A stretch of 64,000 nucleotides of DNA from Paratinospora sagittata (taxonomy: Eukaryota; Streptophyta; Magnoliopsida; Ranunculales; Menispermaceae), in the NCBI GenBank assembly GCA_035771175.1, contig CM069598.1, forward strand, positions 13,622,539 to 13,686,538, written 5' to 3'. This document shows, in pieces, positions 11,059 through 23,900 of the stretch (within the stretch, counting starts at the first letter, position 1; every line of letters starts with the position of its first letter). The notes under the pieces are model-generated. The model had not been told where the DNA came from and did not search any database. It saw only the letters and a list, made by a program, of their open reading frames with translations. Both the position numbers and the translations under genes were made by a program.

Positions 11059-12908
11059 TCATGATGCACCACCTTCCTGATCAGTAAGAAACCTTTCGTA
11101 ATAAAAACCAGGTTGCTTTGGTAGTGGTAAAATAGCACCATCACTACCCAACATCACAACCACAGAAGCCATTGTTGGCCTTTCTTCTGGACGTTGTTGC
11201 ACACATAACAGACCCACTTGGACGCACCTTAACACTTCAAATCTGTTAAACTTTTCCTCCATAACTTCACCCACTAATTCCAAAGCCTTGATCTCTTCAT
11301 TCCAAAGTTTCCAAGCCTGAAAGAAGACCCAACTTATTCAATCTATATAAGTTTGACTTAATTATATATATAAATTTATTAGTTAGAGAATAGACAGTAC
11401 ATTAAGACACGTCTTTAATTATACTTACATGTCCTAAAAGGTTCAGATCATGATCTGGATGATAAAATCCTCTGTTTCTCTTGCCACTCACTATCTCTAA
11501 TGTCAAGACACCAAAGCTAAAGACATCGGATTTCATTGAAAATAGCCCATCTACTGCATACTCTGGAGACATATAGCCACTGCACCCACCATCAAAACAA
11601 TAGATTAAGTAAAAAGTAAATGAAAGTATAGGTCGCTAGATTGCCAACCATTACTTGGCTTGGCGGTTAAAGGCATATCCCTCAACCATTTACTGTGGGT
11701 GGTTATTTAATACTCATTGAATCTGAGCTACGCCTTTGGAAGCTTTACTTGGTCTTTGAGCCTACTTTGTCCAGACTGGTATAAGTGTTAGAGCGTGCTA
11801 AGACATGGAGGAGACGGTCTTCCTACCCTACAGGGGGATCTTCCTACAGCCAATAGGGTCAGTATGAAAAAATAAAAAATGTGGCTAGATTGGGAAAAGA
11901 TTTAGTGGCACCCACAATGTTCCAACCACTCTTCTTGTATTAGCCTGTGTCTGATCTCCTCCAAAAGTTCTTGCTAAACCAAAATCTGAGATTTTTGGGA
12001 TCATTTTACTATCACGAAGAACATTACTGACTTTGAGATCTCTATGGATGATTCTGAGTCTTGAATCTCTATGAAGATAAAGAAGCCCCTGTGCTATTCC
12101 AGTGATAATATCTAAACGTTTTTGCCAGCTAAGTAATGTACTTATTGCTTTATCTGAGGAAGCTTCAGAAGGAGTTACTTTTGTGAAAAGAATTCAATCA
12201 AATAAGGAAAAATAAAAATAGTATAGTGATGAGATGGACAAACCGAAGATGAAAGAGTCTAAGCTTTTGTTGGGCATGTACTCATAAATTAACATCATTT
12301 CTTCTCTTTTGCAACATCCAAGTAGCCTAACTAAATTCCGATGTTGGAGTTTAGCAATTAAAATGACCTCATTCTTAAACTCACTGATGCCTTGACCAGA
12401 TTTCTTTGAAAGCCACTTCAGTGCTATTTCTTAACCATTTGAGAGCTCACCCTGGACAGACATATATATATATATGACACAACACGTTGGTTATACAAAA
12501 GAAAATATAAGATTGTTCCTAATTGTATGCTGATTATGTGAAAAGTAATGCTACATCTATGGTATACATTCATAGAAAGATCACTTTTATACATCATTGG
12601 ATTGTTTTGAATAATGAGTTGATACATGATTCAAGACAATCCAATGGTGAATTAATGAAAATGTTTCTATGAATTATATATACACTATGGACGTTGTGCG
12701 CCTTAATTAGCATTTTCGATTATTTGAGACAATCTAGTGGTGCATTAATGGAATGATGTGAATGAAATGGAAGATTATTACCTTGTAAACAGGACCAAAA
12801 CCACCCTCGTCAAGTACATTTCCGTAAGAGAAGTTATTAGTGGCAATTGATATTGCATCAAAGTCAAACAAAGGCAGCTCCAGTTCACTTTGGGTTTCAA
12901 TACCACTA
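11059..12908 (-). pseudogene. SRK-A: kinase-only S-domain receptor kinase fragment
   Basis: Minus-strand exons homologous to SRK-B exons 3-7: 12782-12908 (partial), 12244-12451, 11916-12153, 11429-11579 and 11059-11316. They encode a Ser/Thr kinase domain with glycine loop ([10 protein letters not shown]), catalytic HRDLK, DFG and a SPE in the activation segment. The C-terminus is intact (LPKQPGFYYERFL...). In the second of these exons a TAA replaces the Gln before the catalytic-lysine strand (NG-stop-EIALKW), a nonsense change consistent with CAA to TAA. Intron 5 has a degraded donor (GTGGGT) and an extra ~260-bp insertion. The extracellular, transmembrane and first kinase residues are missing: LINE-3 begins at 12909. 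A dead fragment. Confidence 0.85.
11610..11875. repeat. Unidentified insertion in SRK-A intron 5
   Basis: The orthologous intron in SRK-B (18198-18289) lacks about 260 bp found here. The segment contains a block (cttggcttggcgg) faintly like a polymerase III A-box, so a tRNA-derived SINE is possible. No clean target duplication was found. Confidence 0.35.
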
Positions 12909-15900
12909 TTTTTTTTTTTTGAGAGTAAACAAAACAGTTGTATTAATAATAGGCAGAAAACATACATCAAATGCTGAGTACCGGCAGTACTCAAACTGAC
13001 ACAACAAACAAAAATGACATCACAAGAAGAAATAAAAAAACACACAATATCCTAACTCACTTCATACAATCTCCCCAGCTCCTAACCCAAGAATTAAAGG
13101 AGTACATCCCGTTAAACTTAAAAGCAACTACCCAAGTGCTAGCGAGCATCAATACATCTGACCAAACATTCTCCTCATTCCTAGAAAGATTTTCAAAAAA
13201 ACGTTGATTGTGCTCCAACCAGATTATCCAAAGAGTGGCTAGAGATGCAATCCGCATAATGTTAACTTGTCTTCCATTCAACCCGCGAATGTATGACAAA
13301 GATAATGCTACCTCAATTGACAGGGGGGGCACAAAGTCATCCCCAACTCTATTTCTCCATTCATCCCATAATCTCAATGAAAAGGGGCAGCGAAAGAAAA
13401 GATGGTCCACATCGTCTGCATAATTAACACATAATGGGCAACAGTAAGGAAGCAAATACACAAATGGTAATCTCCGTTGAAGCTCGTCACCCATGTTAAG
13501 CTTATTATGGGCCATAATCCATCCAAACATTTTAATCTTAGATGGAACATGAGCTTTCCAAATTGGGGTAGCAAGGGGAAAGATGGGTCATCAATTAAGA
13601 GCTGGAAAAAAAGATTTGCAAGTGAAAAAGCCAGAATGATGGAGAGACCATTTGCAGTGGTCATGACCTAAAGATAATTGGGCATAATTCGGCAAGAGTA
13701 ACAAGTCAGAAAGCTCAACATGTTGGCCAACAGTAAGCGTGTCAGAATTAAACAAGTTCCATTGAATGTGCTCCAATTGATCGTTTGGAATGGTGAAATG
13801 AGCAATGGGGTGGTTAGGGAACGTGGTTGCATGGTAAAGTCTAGGGAATCTTTCAGCTAGTGGGGAATCACCTATCCAACAATCCTCCCAAAACCTGAAA
13901 GTGCAACCATCCCCTATCTTTGGGATAAGGTGAGGGTACATATCTAGGAGAATGGATAAGACATATTTCTAAGGGCTTCTATAGGTAGAACGAACTAAAG
14001 GGACAATTCTCCTACCAAACTCAATCTTTCCAAACTTGCCAGTACTAACCCTTGCCCAAAAAGAGTGATTCTCCTTGTAGTATCTCCACACCCATTTAGC
14101 ACACAACGCTTTGTTCCTCATCATGATGTTACCAATACCCAAGCCTCCTTTAACAACCGGTCTTTGGACAGTCTTCCAGTTTATCAAGTAAGAACCACCA
14201 CTCTTATCCGCCCCTTTCCACATGAATGATTTGAGTTTCTTCTCCACCTCTTTGACAACCATGGCAGGCATACGAAAGAGAGATAAGTAATATGTAGGAA
14301 TGGCTGACAACACTGAATTGATTAGAGCAAGTCTTCCTCCTCTTGAAAGGAACCCTCGTTTCCACCCTTCTAACCTTTGGGAGATCTTTGTTAACACTGG
14401 GACCCAAAAATTATTGCATAAGGGATTGCCACCTAATGGCATGCCGGGATAGTGAAGAGGCCAAGCGCCTATAGAACAACCAATCTTACCTGCCATCCTT
14501 ACTAACACATCATGCTCCATGTTAATGCCAGCCAATTGACTTTTCATCAAATTAACCTTCAACCCAGACAACTTGCAAAAGCACTGAAGCAAACATATAA
14601 CATTATCCACATTCTCCTACTCTCCATCAAGATGAAAAGGAGTGTCATCAGCGAACATTAAGTGAGAGACCATATCACTCTTTCTTTACCAACAGAGAAT
14701 CTCTGAATCGAGGAATGCAAGCAAGCCTTGGACATCATTCTACATAGAACGTCTCCCACCAAAGTGAACAGGAATGGAGACAATGGATCACCTTGTCTAA
14801 GTCCCCTATGGGCATCAAACTTCTTTGTAGCCTTTCCATTAATGAAAATAGAAAAGGAAACAGACTTCAAGCATCCAACAATCCATTTCCGCCATTTTCT
14901 CCCAAAAATTTTCTTTTCTATCACATAATCAAGAAAATCTCATTCAATAGAGTCATAGGCTTTCTCAAAGTCCGCCTAAAAGATCACTCCACAACGTTTC
15001 CGAGATCTATAGTCCTCCATTGCTTCATTAGCCACAAGGATAGCATCAAGAATTTAGCGGTCATGAAAAAAATGCAAATTGAGACTCATCAATTGTATTA
15101 TGAAGAGCAGTCTTAAGTCTTAAAGAGAGAGTATTGGAAATGATTTTGTAAAGGCTTGTGACTAAACTGATTGGTCTGTAAGCTTTTGGATGCCAATAAT
15201 CTCTCTTTTTTGGAATAAGACAAATGAAGGTCTCATTTGTTATGATATTGATCACACCATTCTCATGAAACTCATGCATCACCAGCATGACATCATCCTT
15301 GATAATCTCCCATGAATGATGATAGAAAGCCATGGTGAATCCGTCCGGACCCGGTGCCTTGCTACCATTACAACTAAGGATAGCTTTATGAACTTCCTTT
15401 TCATCGAAGGGTCTCTCTAGCCAAGCAACCTCACCTTCGCCAATTTGATTCCAGTTAATGCCATCAATTTCCCACATCTCATTCCTTTGCGAGGAATACA
15501 CATTAGAGAAGTAGTTAATAAAGGAATCGGTAATGCCATCAACATCTTCAACAAGCGAGCCGTCATCCTTCTCTACCTTATGGATAAAACATTTTGATTT
15601 CCTGTGGCTAAGAATTCTGTGGAAGAACTTAGAATTAACGTCACCTTCTTTAATCCATTGGATTTTTCTTTTTGCCTAGCCATTCTAGCTTTTTTCATGC
15701 AGATGTCAACCAACTCAATCTTAGCCTGAAATCTAAACTCAGCATACTGTGGACTCAATTCATTATGACCCTCCAAAAAATCAACGCACCCAATTAGCTA
15801 CTCGAGATCTTTTTTCTTCTCTGAGATAGAGCCATAGACCCTTCTGTCCCAATCTCTAACAACTTTTTTGACCTCATTCAATTTAATCATGAATCTGTGG

Positions 15901-17214
15901 CCCTCATGACCATAGGCCAAAGACTCTGCCCACCATCTTCGAATCAAGCTAGGAAAATCATAATGCTCGAGCCAAACATTTTTGAATCTGAAAGGAGAAG
16001 GGCCCCATTGAAAAATAGTAGAATCCAACACAATAGGACAATGATCCTAGACCACTTTGGGAAGGGTCTCTTGTCTACAACAAGGGAACAAGGATTCCCA
16101 CAAAGGATAAATGAGGAACCTATCAAATCTGCAACATATAGGGAGTACCCAAAAATTTGACCAAGTGACCAGAGCATTAAGCAAAGGAGGATCCCTTAGA
16201 TTGAGTTCGCCAATAAGAGCATCAAACATTTGCATACTAGTAGTTAATCTTGGGCTATTTATTTTTTCCCCAACATTCCTCACCGTATTGAAGTCACTGC
16301 CCAAGCACCAACTGTTGCCACAAATCACACTAAGACCAACAAGTTCATCCTAAAAGTTCTGCCTCACAGCATAACATGAAGGCTGATAAACTCCAATCAG
16401 CCACCAACATTGTTGATCATCTTCTCTAATTTGAATAGAAACAGAAAACTCACCGATCAAGCTGCTTTCCACATGCACCACCTTGGCCCCCACAATTGAG
16501 AAACAATACTACAATCCACCACCTCTTTTTTTGTTTCTTGAAGAATAAAAATGTTCGATTTAGCATTCCCTAAAGTCCTCTTGATGATACACCTCTTCCA
16601 ACTCGACCCACACCCTATAATATTCTAGGAGAGTATCTTCATTTTTTAACTACATTGTTCCTTTTTGACTTTTTGACACTTTTGGCAATATCCTTAATTG
16701 TGAGATCACCGTCTGACCTTTCACATTTGTCACTCACCAGATCCTGTCTTTTATTGACAACAATACGAGACCTATTAGGGATTTGGGCAAAAGCTTCCAG
16801 AGAACTGAGTGGCTTTTCATGAGCATAAGAATTGGTATCCCCCTCATTACTTTCACAAACATTCGGCCTAACAACCAAAGTCTCACTCCCATTCGCAACC
16901 TGCTTACCAACCTCAGCCTGAGAGACATTGTCGAGTTGATTGGGCACATGATTATCACTATTGCATAGTTGAAAAGATTGAGGGTAGTGGGTTTTAGGGG
17001 AGTGAGATTGGGGTTCATTATCAGGGGACAGGTGGTTAAGGATAGGAGTAGAAGTACCATGAGTATGATGCATGTTAGAGGAAAGCTCAATATCACCATC
17101 TAAATTAAAATAAAGTGGGCGTACCTGGTTTCCAGAAATCACATGACATAGGTTATCATCGTCAGCACCAAGCACTAAGTTCGAGTGTCTCTGAATGATT
17201 TTAGGTCATAAAGA
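12909..17214 (-). mobile_element. L1-type LINE (LINE-3), 5'-truncated
   Basis: A poly(T) at 12909-12920 marks the poly(A) tail of a minus-strand LINE. Going 5' to 3' on the minus strand: the C-terminal part of ORF1 (17175-16639, acidic and Asn-rich), ORF2 start near 16635 (MKILS, followed by a stop), endonuclease (16328-15573), RT (15501-14610, with 'APGPDGF', 'GLRQGDPLSP' and an FADD near 14650), then 'GGLGIGN' and zf-RVT (14150-13057). Several stops and frameshifts interrupt ORF2. The insertion point is inside SRK-A exon 3, but the SRK sequence expected beyond the 5' end is absent. The 5' end near 17214 is approximate. Confidence 0.85.
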
Positions 17215-17687
17215 GTGCGCATGAAGTTTCAGAACCATCGTAGACCCGTTCGACGTCAAAACATGTCGAAAAAGGTGTTTTGGATCCAATTGAGCTTGCT
17301 CCATGGAGGAAGAAATTTCTGTCACAAATTACATTAATTATTTGATCTACTAGATCCGTTGTTCGATTGAGCTGAAATTTTGTCAGCTCATTCTTATATG
17401 ATAGATATTCATTATGAACGGTGAAGATCTTGATCGAAGTTACCTACTATGAGTTAGAAGACTCCAAATACTGTTTCATGGATTTTTGGATTTTCGTACG
17501 CAGTTTTGATCAAACAGTTATATCTCGCAATCCCACCGTTGGACTAAGTTGTAAGTTTACCATAATGTTGGTAACGGACTCATGCAACTTTTGAACGATG
17601 TTATTTCCAGTTGTGAAACAGGTAACGGACTCAGTTGTGTGAACCGTGTTATTTCCAGGTCTTGTGATTGATCTTGAACCCGTTTAG
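17215..17687. repeat. LTR-like fragment between LINE-3 and SRK-B
   Basis: No coding sequence. It contains the phrases found in other LTRs of this window, such as tcgattgagctgaaattttg, gaacggtgaagatc and gttttgatcaaac. It replaces the normal 3' end of SRK-B: homology to the SRK-A tail stops at about 17690. A short duplicated block (ggtaacggactca) occurs at about 17572 and 17622. Confidence 0.5.
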
Positions 17688-20600
17688 TCAATTGGAGAAT
17701 TTTGGCTGTGGTAAAGTGGCACCATCACTACCCAACATCATAACCACAGAAGCCATTCTTGGCCTATCTTCTGGACGCTGTTGCACACATAACAGACCCA
17801 CTTGGATGCACCTTAACACTTCAAATCTATTGAAATTTTCCTCCATAACTTCACCCATTAATTCCAAAGCCTTCTCTTCATTCCAAAGATTCCAAGCCTG
17901 AAAGAAGACCCAACTCATTCAATCTATAGTACTTACCAAAAATGTATATAAATTTGACTTAATACAGAAGAACATTAGATGGTACATGTAGATTTAGTAG
18001 AGAATAGACAGTACATTAAGACACATGCATCTTTAATTATACTTACATGTCCTAGAAGGTTGAGATCATGGTCTGGATGATAAAATCCTCTGTTTCTCTT
18101 GCCACTCGCTATCTCTAATGTCAAGACACCAAAGCTAAAGACATCGGATTTCATTGAGAATAGCCCATCTACCGCATACTCTGGAGACATATAACCACTG
18201 CACTCCACCATGAGAACAAAATATTAAGTGAAAAAAATAAAACAAAAGTAAAAATGTGGGTATGTTGAGAATAGATTACTGGTACTTACAATGTTTCAAC
18301 CACTCTTTTTGTATTGTCTTGTGTTTGATTTCCTCCAAATGTTCTTGCCAAACCAAAATCTGAGATTTTTGGGTTCATTTCACCATCAAGTAGAACATTA
18401 CTAGCTTTGACATCTCTATGGATGATTCTTAGTCTTGAATCTCTATGTAGATAAAGACGTCCTTGTGCTATGCCAGTGATAATGTCGAAACGGTTTTGCC
18501 AGCTAAGTAATGTACTTTTTGCTTGATCTGTGGAAGCTTTGGGAGTTAGTTTTGTGAAAATAATTCAATAAAAAAAAAATAGTAATGAGATAGACAAACC
18601 AAAAATGAAAGAGTCCAAGCTTTTGTTGGGCATGTACTCATAAATTAACATCATTTCTTCTCTCTGAATGCAACATCCAAGGAGCCTTACTAAATTCCGA
18701 TGTTGGAGTTTAGCAATTAACATGACCTCATTCTTAAACTCATTTAGACCTTGTCCAGAGTTCTTTGAAAGCCTCTTTACTACTATTTCTTGTCCACTTA
18801 AGAGCTCTCCCTAGAAAAAAAAAATGTAACATAAAATGTTTATTAATTATAAGAAAGAAATTAAGATTGTTGGTCGTTGTAGTACCAGTGTGAATGATGT
18901 GATTATTGAAATGGAAGATTATTACCTTGTAAACAGGACCAAAACCACCCTCGCCAAGTATATTTCCATAAGAGAAGTTATTAGTGGAAGTTGCTATTGC
19001 ATCAAAATCAAACAAAGGCAACTCCAGTTCACTTTGGGCTTCAATGCCACTTTCTATCTCTTGATTGCCTCCGTCTCCTGTACATAAATACGCATATTAT
19101 AAAAACTATGCAGTGCAGCCTGACCTACACAATGTAAGATATATCCCAACGTATTTATGGAGAAGATTTTTACTGTATTTCAGCCTTGTTTATAAGTTAT
19201 TCAAGATGTGTTTATTGATAGAATGGTTCAAATTCTATGGGTTGCTCCTGGTTAAAAATTATTTGAGTCCCTGGTAATCTCACACCAAAGGGGTCACTCC
19301 TATAATGTTATAGTTTATAGGTGAAGGCTCAACAATGCGTATCAATTTATCATTAACATTCTTTGTCACTTATGCGAAGAGACTGAAGGGGGATAGAATA
19401 AAAGACAAATATCAATCATGAAAGTGAGAACAAGCAAATGTTAATAATGAAACTTGAACTCAAGACCTCTTATACTACCTGAGAAATCACTGAACCCAAA
19501 AACTAGCTAATAAATGGAGGCCAAACAATGCATATCAAAGTTATCATTAGTAGTTTGCATAGACACAAAGGGACTAGTTAGGTAAAAGAGTATATTCATT
19601 AGGAAATGATGTTCTAATTACAAAAAAGTGCAACTATGCCATTATGATTATGGGACATACACTACATATATTAAGATGCATAACAAATGTATATGATAGT
19701 ATAAGTACTTTTTTTTTTCTTTTGTTTACTGATTTTTCGGCTCCTGGAGGTGTCCTCCTACCCTTTAAGTTGAGACTAGTCCTCCCAAAGTTCAAGGTTC
19801 TGCGAGGGTTTATAAGTTTATATGATGGTATAAGTACTTATAATTGTGTTTCTATAACTAGAGTAACATCTTCTTTCTCATTAAACGGCGGTAGCTAAAC
19901 TTGCGGAGTCCACGAGCACATGCCATGAATGGAAGTAAGTTTTCTTGGGAAAGTTGAGTTCTATTACCTCTTTGCCTTGTTCTGGTCTTCTTAAGAATGC
20001 ACAAAACAATTGAACCAAGGAGAAGCGCCCCTAAAATTGTTGTTATGGATGCTATCACAGTCACATGCTTTTTCTTCTTGTTGGATCCACCATGTACGAT
20101 CTCTGTGTAAATATTTGAGAATGTTAGGCTGCATTTGATATACAATTTAAAAATAATTTTAAAAAAATGAAAACATATCTCATTTTTAATTGATTTATAG
20201 TTTTTTAAAATATGTTTGGAATCATATTAAAAAAATGTTTTTGATATTTAGAAAACAAAGAAATCTTGTTTGATTGTTCTAAGATTTTATACAAATCAAG
20301 TGAAAAAAAAACATTTATGTGTGTCTCATGCATCAATTACAAATCAACCAAAAGAAAAACTTAAAAAACAACTTCTATATGTTTTTTAAAAGCAACCCTT
20401 TTTCTTAACATTTTTCTAAAAACGTTTTTTGAATCATAATGAACCAAACAAATTTTTTTACAACTTTTTTCATTTTTTGTTTTTTAATACAGAAAATCAA
20501 ATTTAAAAAAATGCCAAACACAAGAAGTTGTCATATAAAAGAGTCATCAAAGTATGTTTGTTGGATCAAGCGTTAACATTATAATACCACTAAATACATA

Positions 20601-22640
20601 CGTCACCAAATATTGTGTCTACTTTTTTTTTTGGTCAGAATATTGTAACTTAATTGTACAAAAATAAAAATAAAAAATTATTTCTCTTTCATTTTCATCT
20701 ATGATTTAATATTATTAATGGGTACATTAAGCATTCAAGCATGTAATTCAATGCCGGCTGCAAAGCGATTATTCCCCTACAGTACGTTATATTGTCTAAC
20801 AGCAGCCCCTAATATTTCAATTATATATGGAAAATTCGCTGCGTTTAGTCAAAATAATCAAAATATGTAAAGGGAATCAGAAGATCCGTATATTGCCCCA
20901 ACTTCAATCAGGCAGATATATGTTTGTTTCTTGAAAATTTGACGAATAAGGAAAATGCTAGATTTAAATGCTAGTTTTTCTACATTATGAAGAAATTGGT
21001 TGAAACAAACTTTTGATTTTTTAACATTTGCATTTAATATTTAACATCAAATATAACCTTATTATTTTCATTATAAAAATATAAATATATTTATTTATAA
21101 TTATTGAAGGATAAAATTGTCATTTTTAGTAAAAACACTTTTTAAGAAATGCTCTAAGGAGAAATTAATCAAACATCTTTCAAACAACTTAATTCAAAAT
21201 CACTTTTGTAGAAACTACAAGTTATAAAAAAGTTTTAATTATAACAAAGAAAACATTCTATATATTTCCTCTATCAAAAATAAATCATTTTTTTTAAGCA
21301 GAAGATCACATACCTAGTTCGGAAGCAGCCATTCTAACATAGAGATCTTGCCCACCTCCTGCAGTAAACTTTCTAATATCAACCAAATCACCAAACCAAA
21401 GCACACACCCACTTCCACCACCCCTAATATCCGAATTAGCATAAGCAGTGCAAGAACAATTCCTTAGGCACTTCATCTCGCAGTCATCGAGCCCCATGCT
21501 CACATTCACCCATGAGTATGTTGTATCAGGCACCTTCACAGAAGAAAATTTCTTAAACCCGTATCCATTAATGCAATATTCCAAGGCCAAGGGTGTTCTT
21601 CTTATGCACCCACTAGACCAATCCACCCTATCCCACTCTTTTGGCGATTTCGGTACAAATCCTTCCAAACAATTGCAAATGATCGCTTCATCTATGTTAC
21701 AAATACCATTAACTCCGCAAAGACCATACTTGTTACATTGATCCTTCTCCACATTAACCATCACAACCCATTGCAAGATTCGATCGTTCCAAGTGAGACG
21801 ATATAGAAAACCGGATGGATTCAACATAAACCTCGAAACCACAGACCCATTGTTGGTTTTAAACGAATAGTACACCTCGTCATCCTCGTTGTACACGAAC
21901 ATCGGTTGGAAAACTGAGTTGTTTTTAAGCTCAGGTGTGCCACTGAATTGAACTCCATTCCATGGGCCTGTTCGAAACAGATTCATTGACCCGTTTCGAA
22001 GGACTAGTTCGGGAAATCCGCGAGGATCAATGGCGTAAGTGAAGTCGCCCGGAGAAGGGTCGTCCAAGGCCTTCCATGAAGTTAGTTTTCGGTTCAATCC
22101 TGTTCTCAAGTTCAGGCCTAATTTCATTCCTTCTATTAAGTTATCTGAAGGGTGGTCGAAACTCTGCCAGATAATACTGCTTCCTGATTTAATCACCAGA
22201 TTTCCATTATCTAGTAACTGAGCAATTGGGTAATTCGAAAAGACTGTAGAATTATTAATTGGTGAAGACGATGATGATGACCATATAACATCCTCAGTTT
22301 GATTAACAATGACAAGAATTCCATTGCTGTTGATCTTTAAAACTCCGGATGAATCGTTAAGTGGGTTGTCTCTGTTTGCCACCCAAATAACTGTTTGAAT
22401 TGGGATCTTATTGAACCATATTCCTAAGTATCGGCGATTGCTGGAATTGCTGGGACTGAAGAAGCCGAGTTCGAAGGTAAGGCTTGAGGAAATTAAAGTT
22501 TGGTTTACGTTGAGAGGTTGGGTTGGAGTTATGGAGTCTCTTGTGATTGCAGATGAAATTTGGATGAACAGAGGGAGTAAAGAGTGAATAAAAATGGGGA
22601 AAAATATAGTACCGTTCATGATGCGGCATCGGAAAAACAT
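17688..22640 (-). CDS. SRK-B: G-type lectin S-receptor-like Ser/Thr kinase (SD1 type)
   Basis: Exons (minus): 22619-21314, 20102-19968, 19077-18926, 18810-18600, 18527-18290, 18197-18047, 17897-17688. All introns are GT-AG and the sum is 2403 nt, 800 aa. The start at 22619 is preferred because it begins the signal peptide ([10 protein letters not shown]...); an in-frame upstream ATG at 22640 adds seven residues. Order: signal peptide, B-lectin, S-locus glycoprotein, EGF-like and PAN domains (exon 1), transmembrane helix (exon 2), kinase with K543, HRD at 638-640 and DFG at 658-660. Family role: plasma-membrane receptor for extracellular signals, cytoplasmic Ser/Thr phosphorylation. Oddities: the normally Gly residue in RVVGTYGY is Glu679, and the C-terminus stops at PQPKFSN, losing the PGFYYER tail seen in A and D. 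Activity is therefore uncertain. Confidence 0.9.
19300..19560. mobile_element. Degenerate TRIM copy in SRK-B intron 2
   Basis: Two diverged end repeats share the block caacaatgcgtatcaa / caacaatgcatatcaa (about 19329 and 19527), and the internal part contains cttgaactcaagacctctta. This is the same layout as the intact TRIM at 43971-44270. The primer-binding site and exact ends have decayed. Confidence 0.5.
20128..20530. mobile_element. MITE-like inverted-repeat element in SRK-B intron 1
   Basis: An AT-rich segment starts ggctgcatttgatat and ends atgccaaacacaag, an imperfect inverted terminal repeat. It is internally rich in runs of aaaa/tttt that fold back on each other. Family and target duplication are not resolved. 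Confidence 0.4.
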
Positions 22641-23900
22641 TCTGGAACTTTTGCAATAGAGTTCCGTGTCTTTTTGAATCTTGAGTTCGTTGTGGGCTTA
22701 TTGAAATAGAACAGAATGGCTGAGAAGTGTGACATATATATATTTGGAGAGCTTACAACATCTTCAAGATACTTATTTCTTATTGAATATATAAATAAAT
22801 AAGAATAATATAACATACATAATAGAATTGAATATGTCATATATATATATATATAGATTATATATTATATAGAATAATGAAAGATTATAAAATCTAATAA
22901 TATATAGATATATATAACAATATATAGATATTGTATAGATGATAGATATAGTATATAAGTGTATCCGATGAATACAGTATATAAGCCGTGGATACACTTC
23001 TTGATAATGGGATACGCCGACAATCAATGAGGGACGGTCGTAATAAAGTTTATAAGTCATTTTCAGATGTAATTGAAGGCAAAGAGGGAAGATTTTGTGA
23101 GACTCTGCTTTGGGGCGTTCCGTCATTGTTGTGGGTCTTTCGCTTTCATTAAATTGATGTCGATTGCCTCGTTACATAACATAAAATTAAATTTTATAGA
23201 TAATTAAATTAAAAAGTGATCTTTAATGCTTCTATAGATTATACACATTTTAATAAGATATTAAATAAATTTTTTTTAAAATTTTTTAAATTTTTTTAAT
23301 AGTATAGTTATAGTAATTTAATGAGTCAGCAATAGATGACTGTCTAACAGACTGTCTAAAAGTTAACGCTCATATTAACAACCTCTATTTTTTTTTTTGT
23401 CAACTCAACTTGATATTAAATATTAATACGTGGCAATTAATTTTTTTACCATCTACATTTACATTAAAGATGCTCTTAGGACCAACGACTTTTTGTTATG
23501 GCCGAAGATATTTGGTTGCAACTCAAGGTAGGTGATTAGAAAATTAGAATACAACTTAAAAAATAATATTTTATTATTTTTGTAAATTTTAAGATTTCAA
23601 CAAAAACAAATATTTATTTATTTTAAAATACTGAATAATAAAAATTGTTGTCTTCAAAAAAAAAAATTTAATGTTTTTTAATTTTTTTTTTTTTGAAAGT
23701 TAAAATAAAAACAAAAAAAAGCTTATAAAACTTGAAAGAGAGGCCGTCACAACTTAAAGTCTTCAACTTTTCTATTAAATGGGTGAGCGCGTGGTGGCAT
23801 CTTATAAGGCCCACCTAGACTACCGAGAGGTACTGCATTTTTCGTTACCGGCTTACCCCACCAACATCGAACCTTATAAAGGTGATATACGCAATATACA
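22641..23900. other. Upstream region of SRK-B
   Basis: No gene is seen. It holds the 5' flank of SRK-B, (TA)n microsatellites at about 22734-22745 and 22837-22853, and AT-rich low-complexity sequence (23200-23700). A 64-codon plus-strand frame at 23779 has no recognisable motif. Confidence 0.5.

Noticed and set aside
8108..12908. SRK-A kinase and the transmembrane exon at 8111 as one gene
   Set aside because: On the minus strand the transmembrane exon would lie after the kinase, the wrong order; the exon fits SRK-C once the gypsy element is removed.
17205..17235. Target duplication of LINE-3 (gtttcagaacca against gtttcaatacca)
   Set aside because: Only about ten of thirteen bases match and the sequence beyond is not SRK, so it is probably chance.
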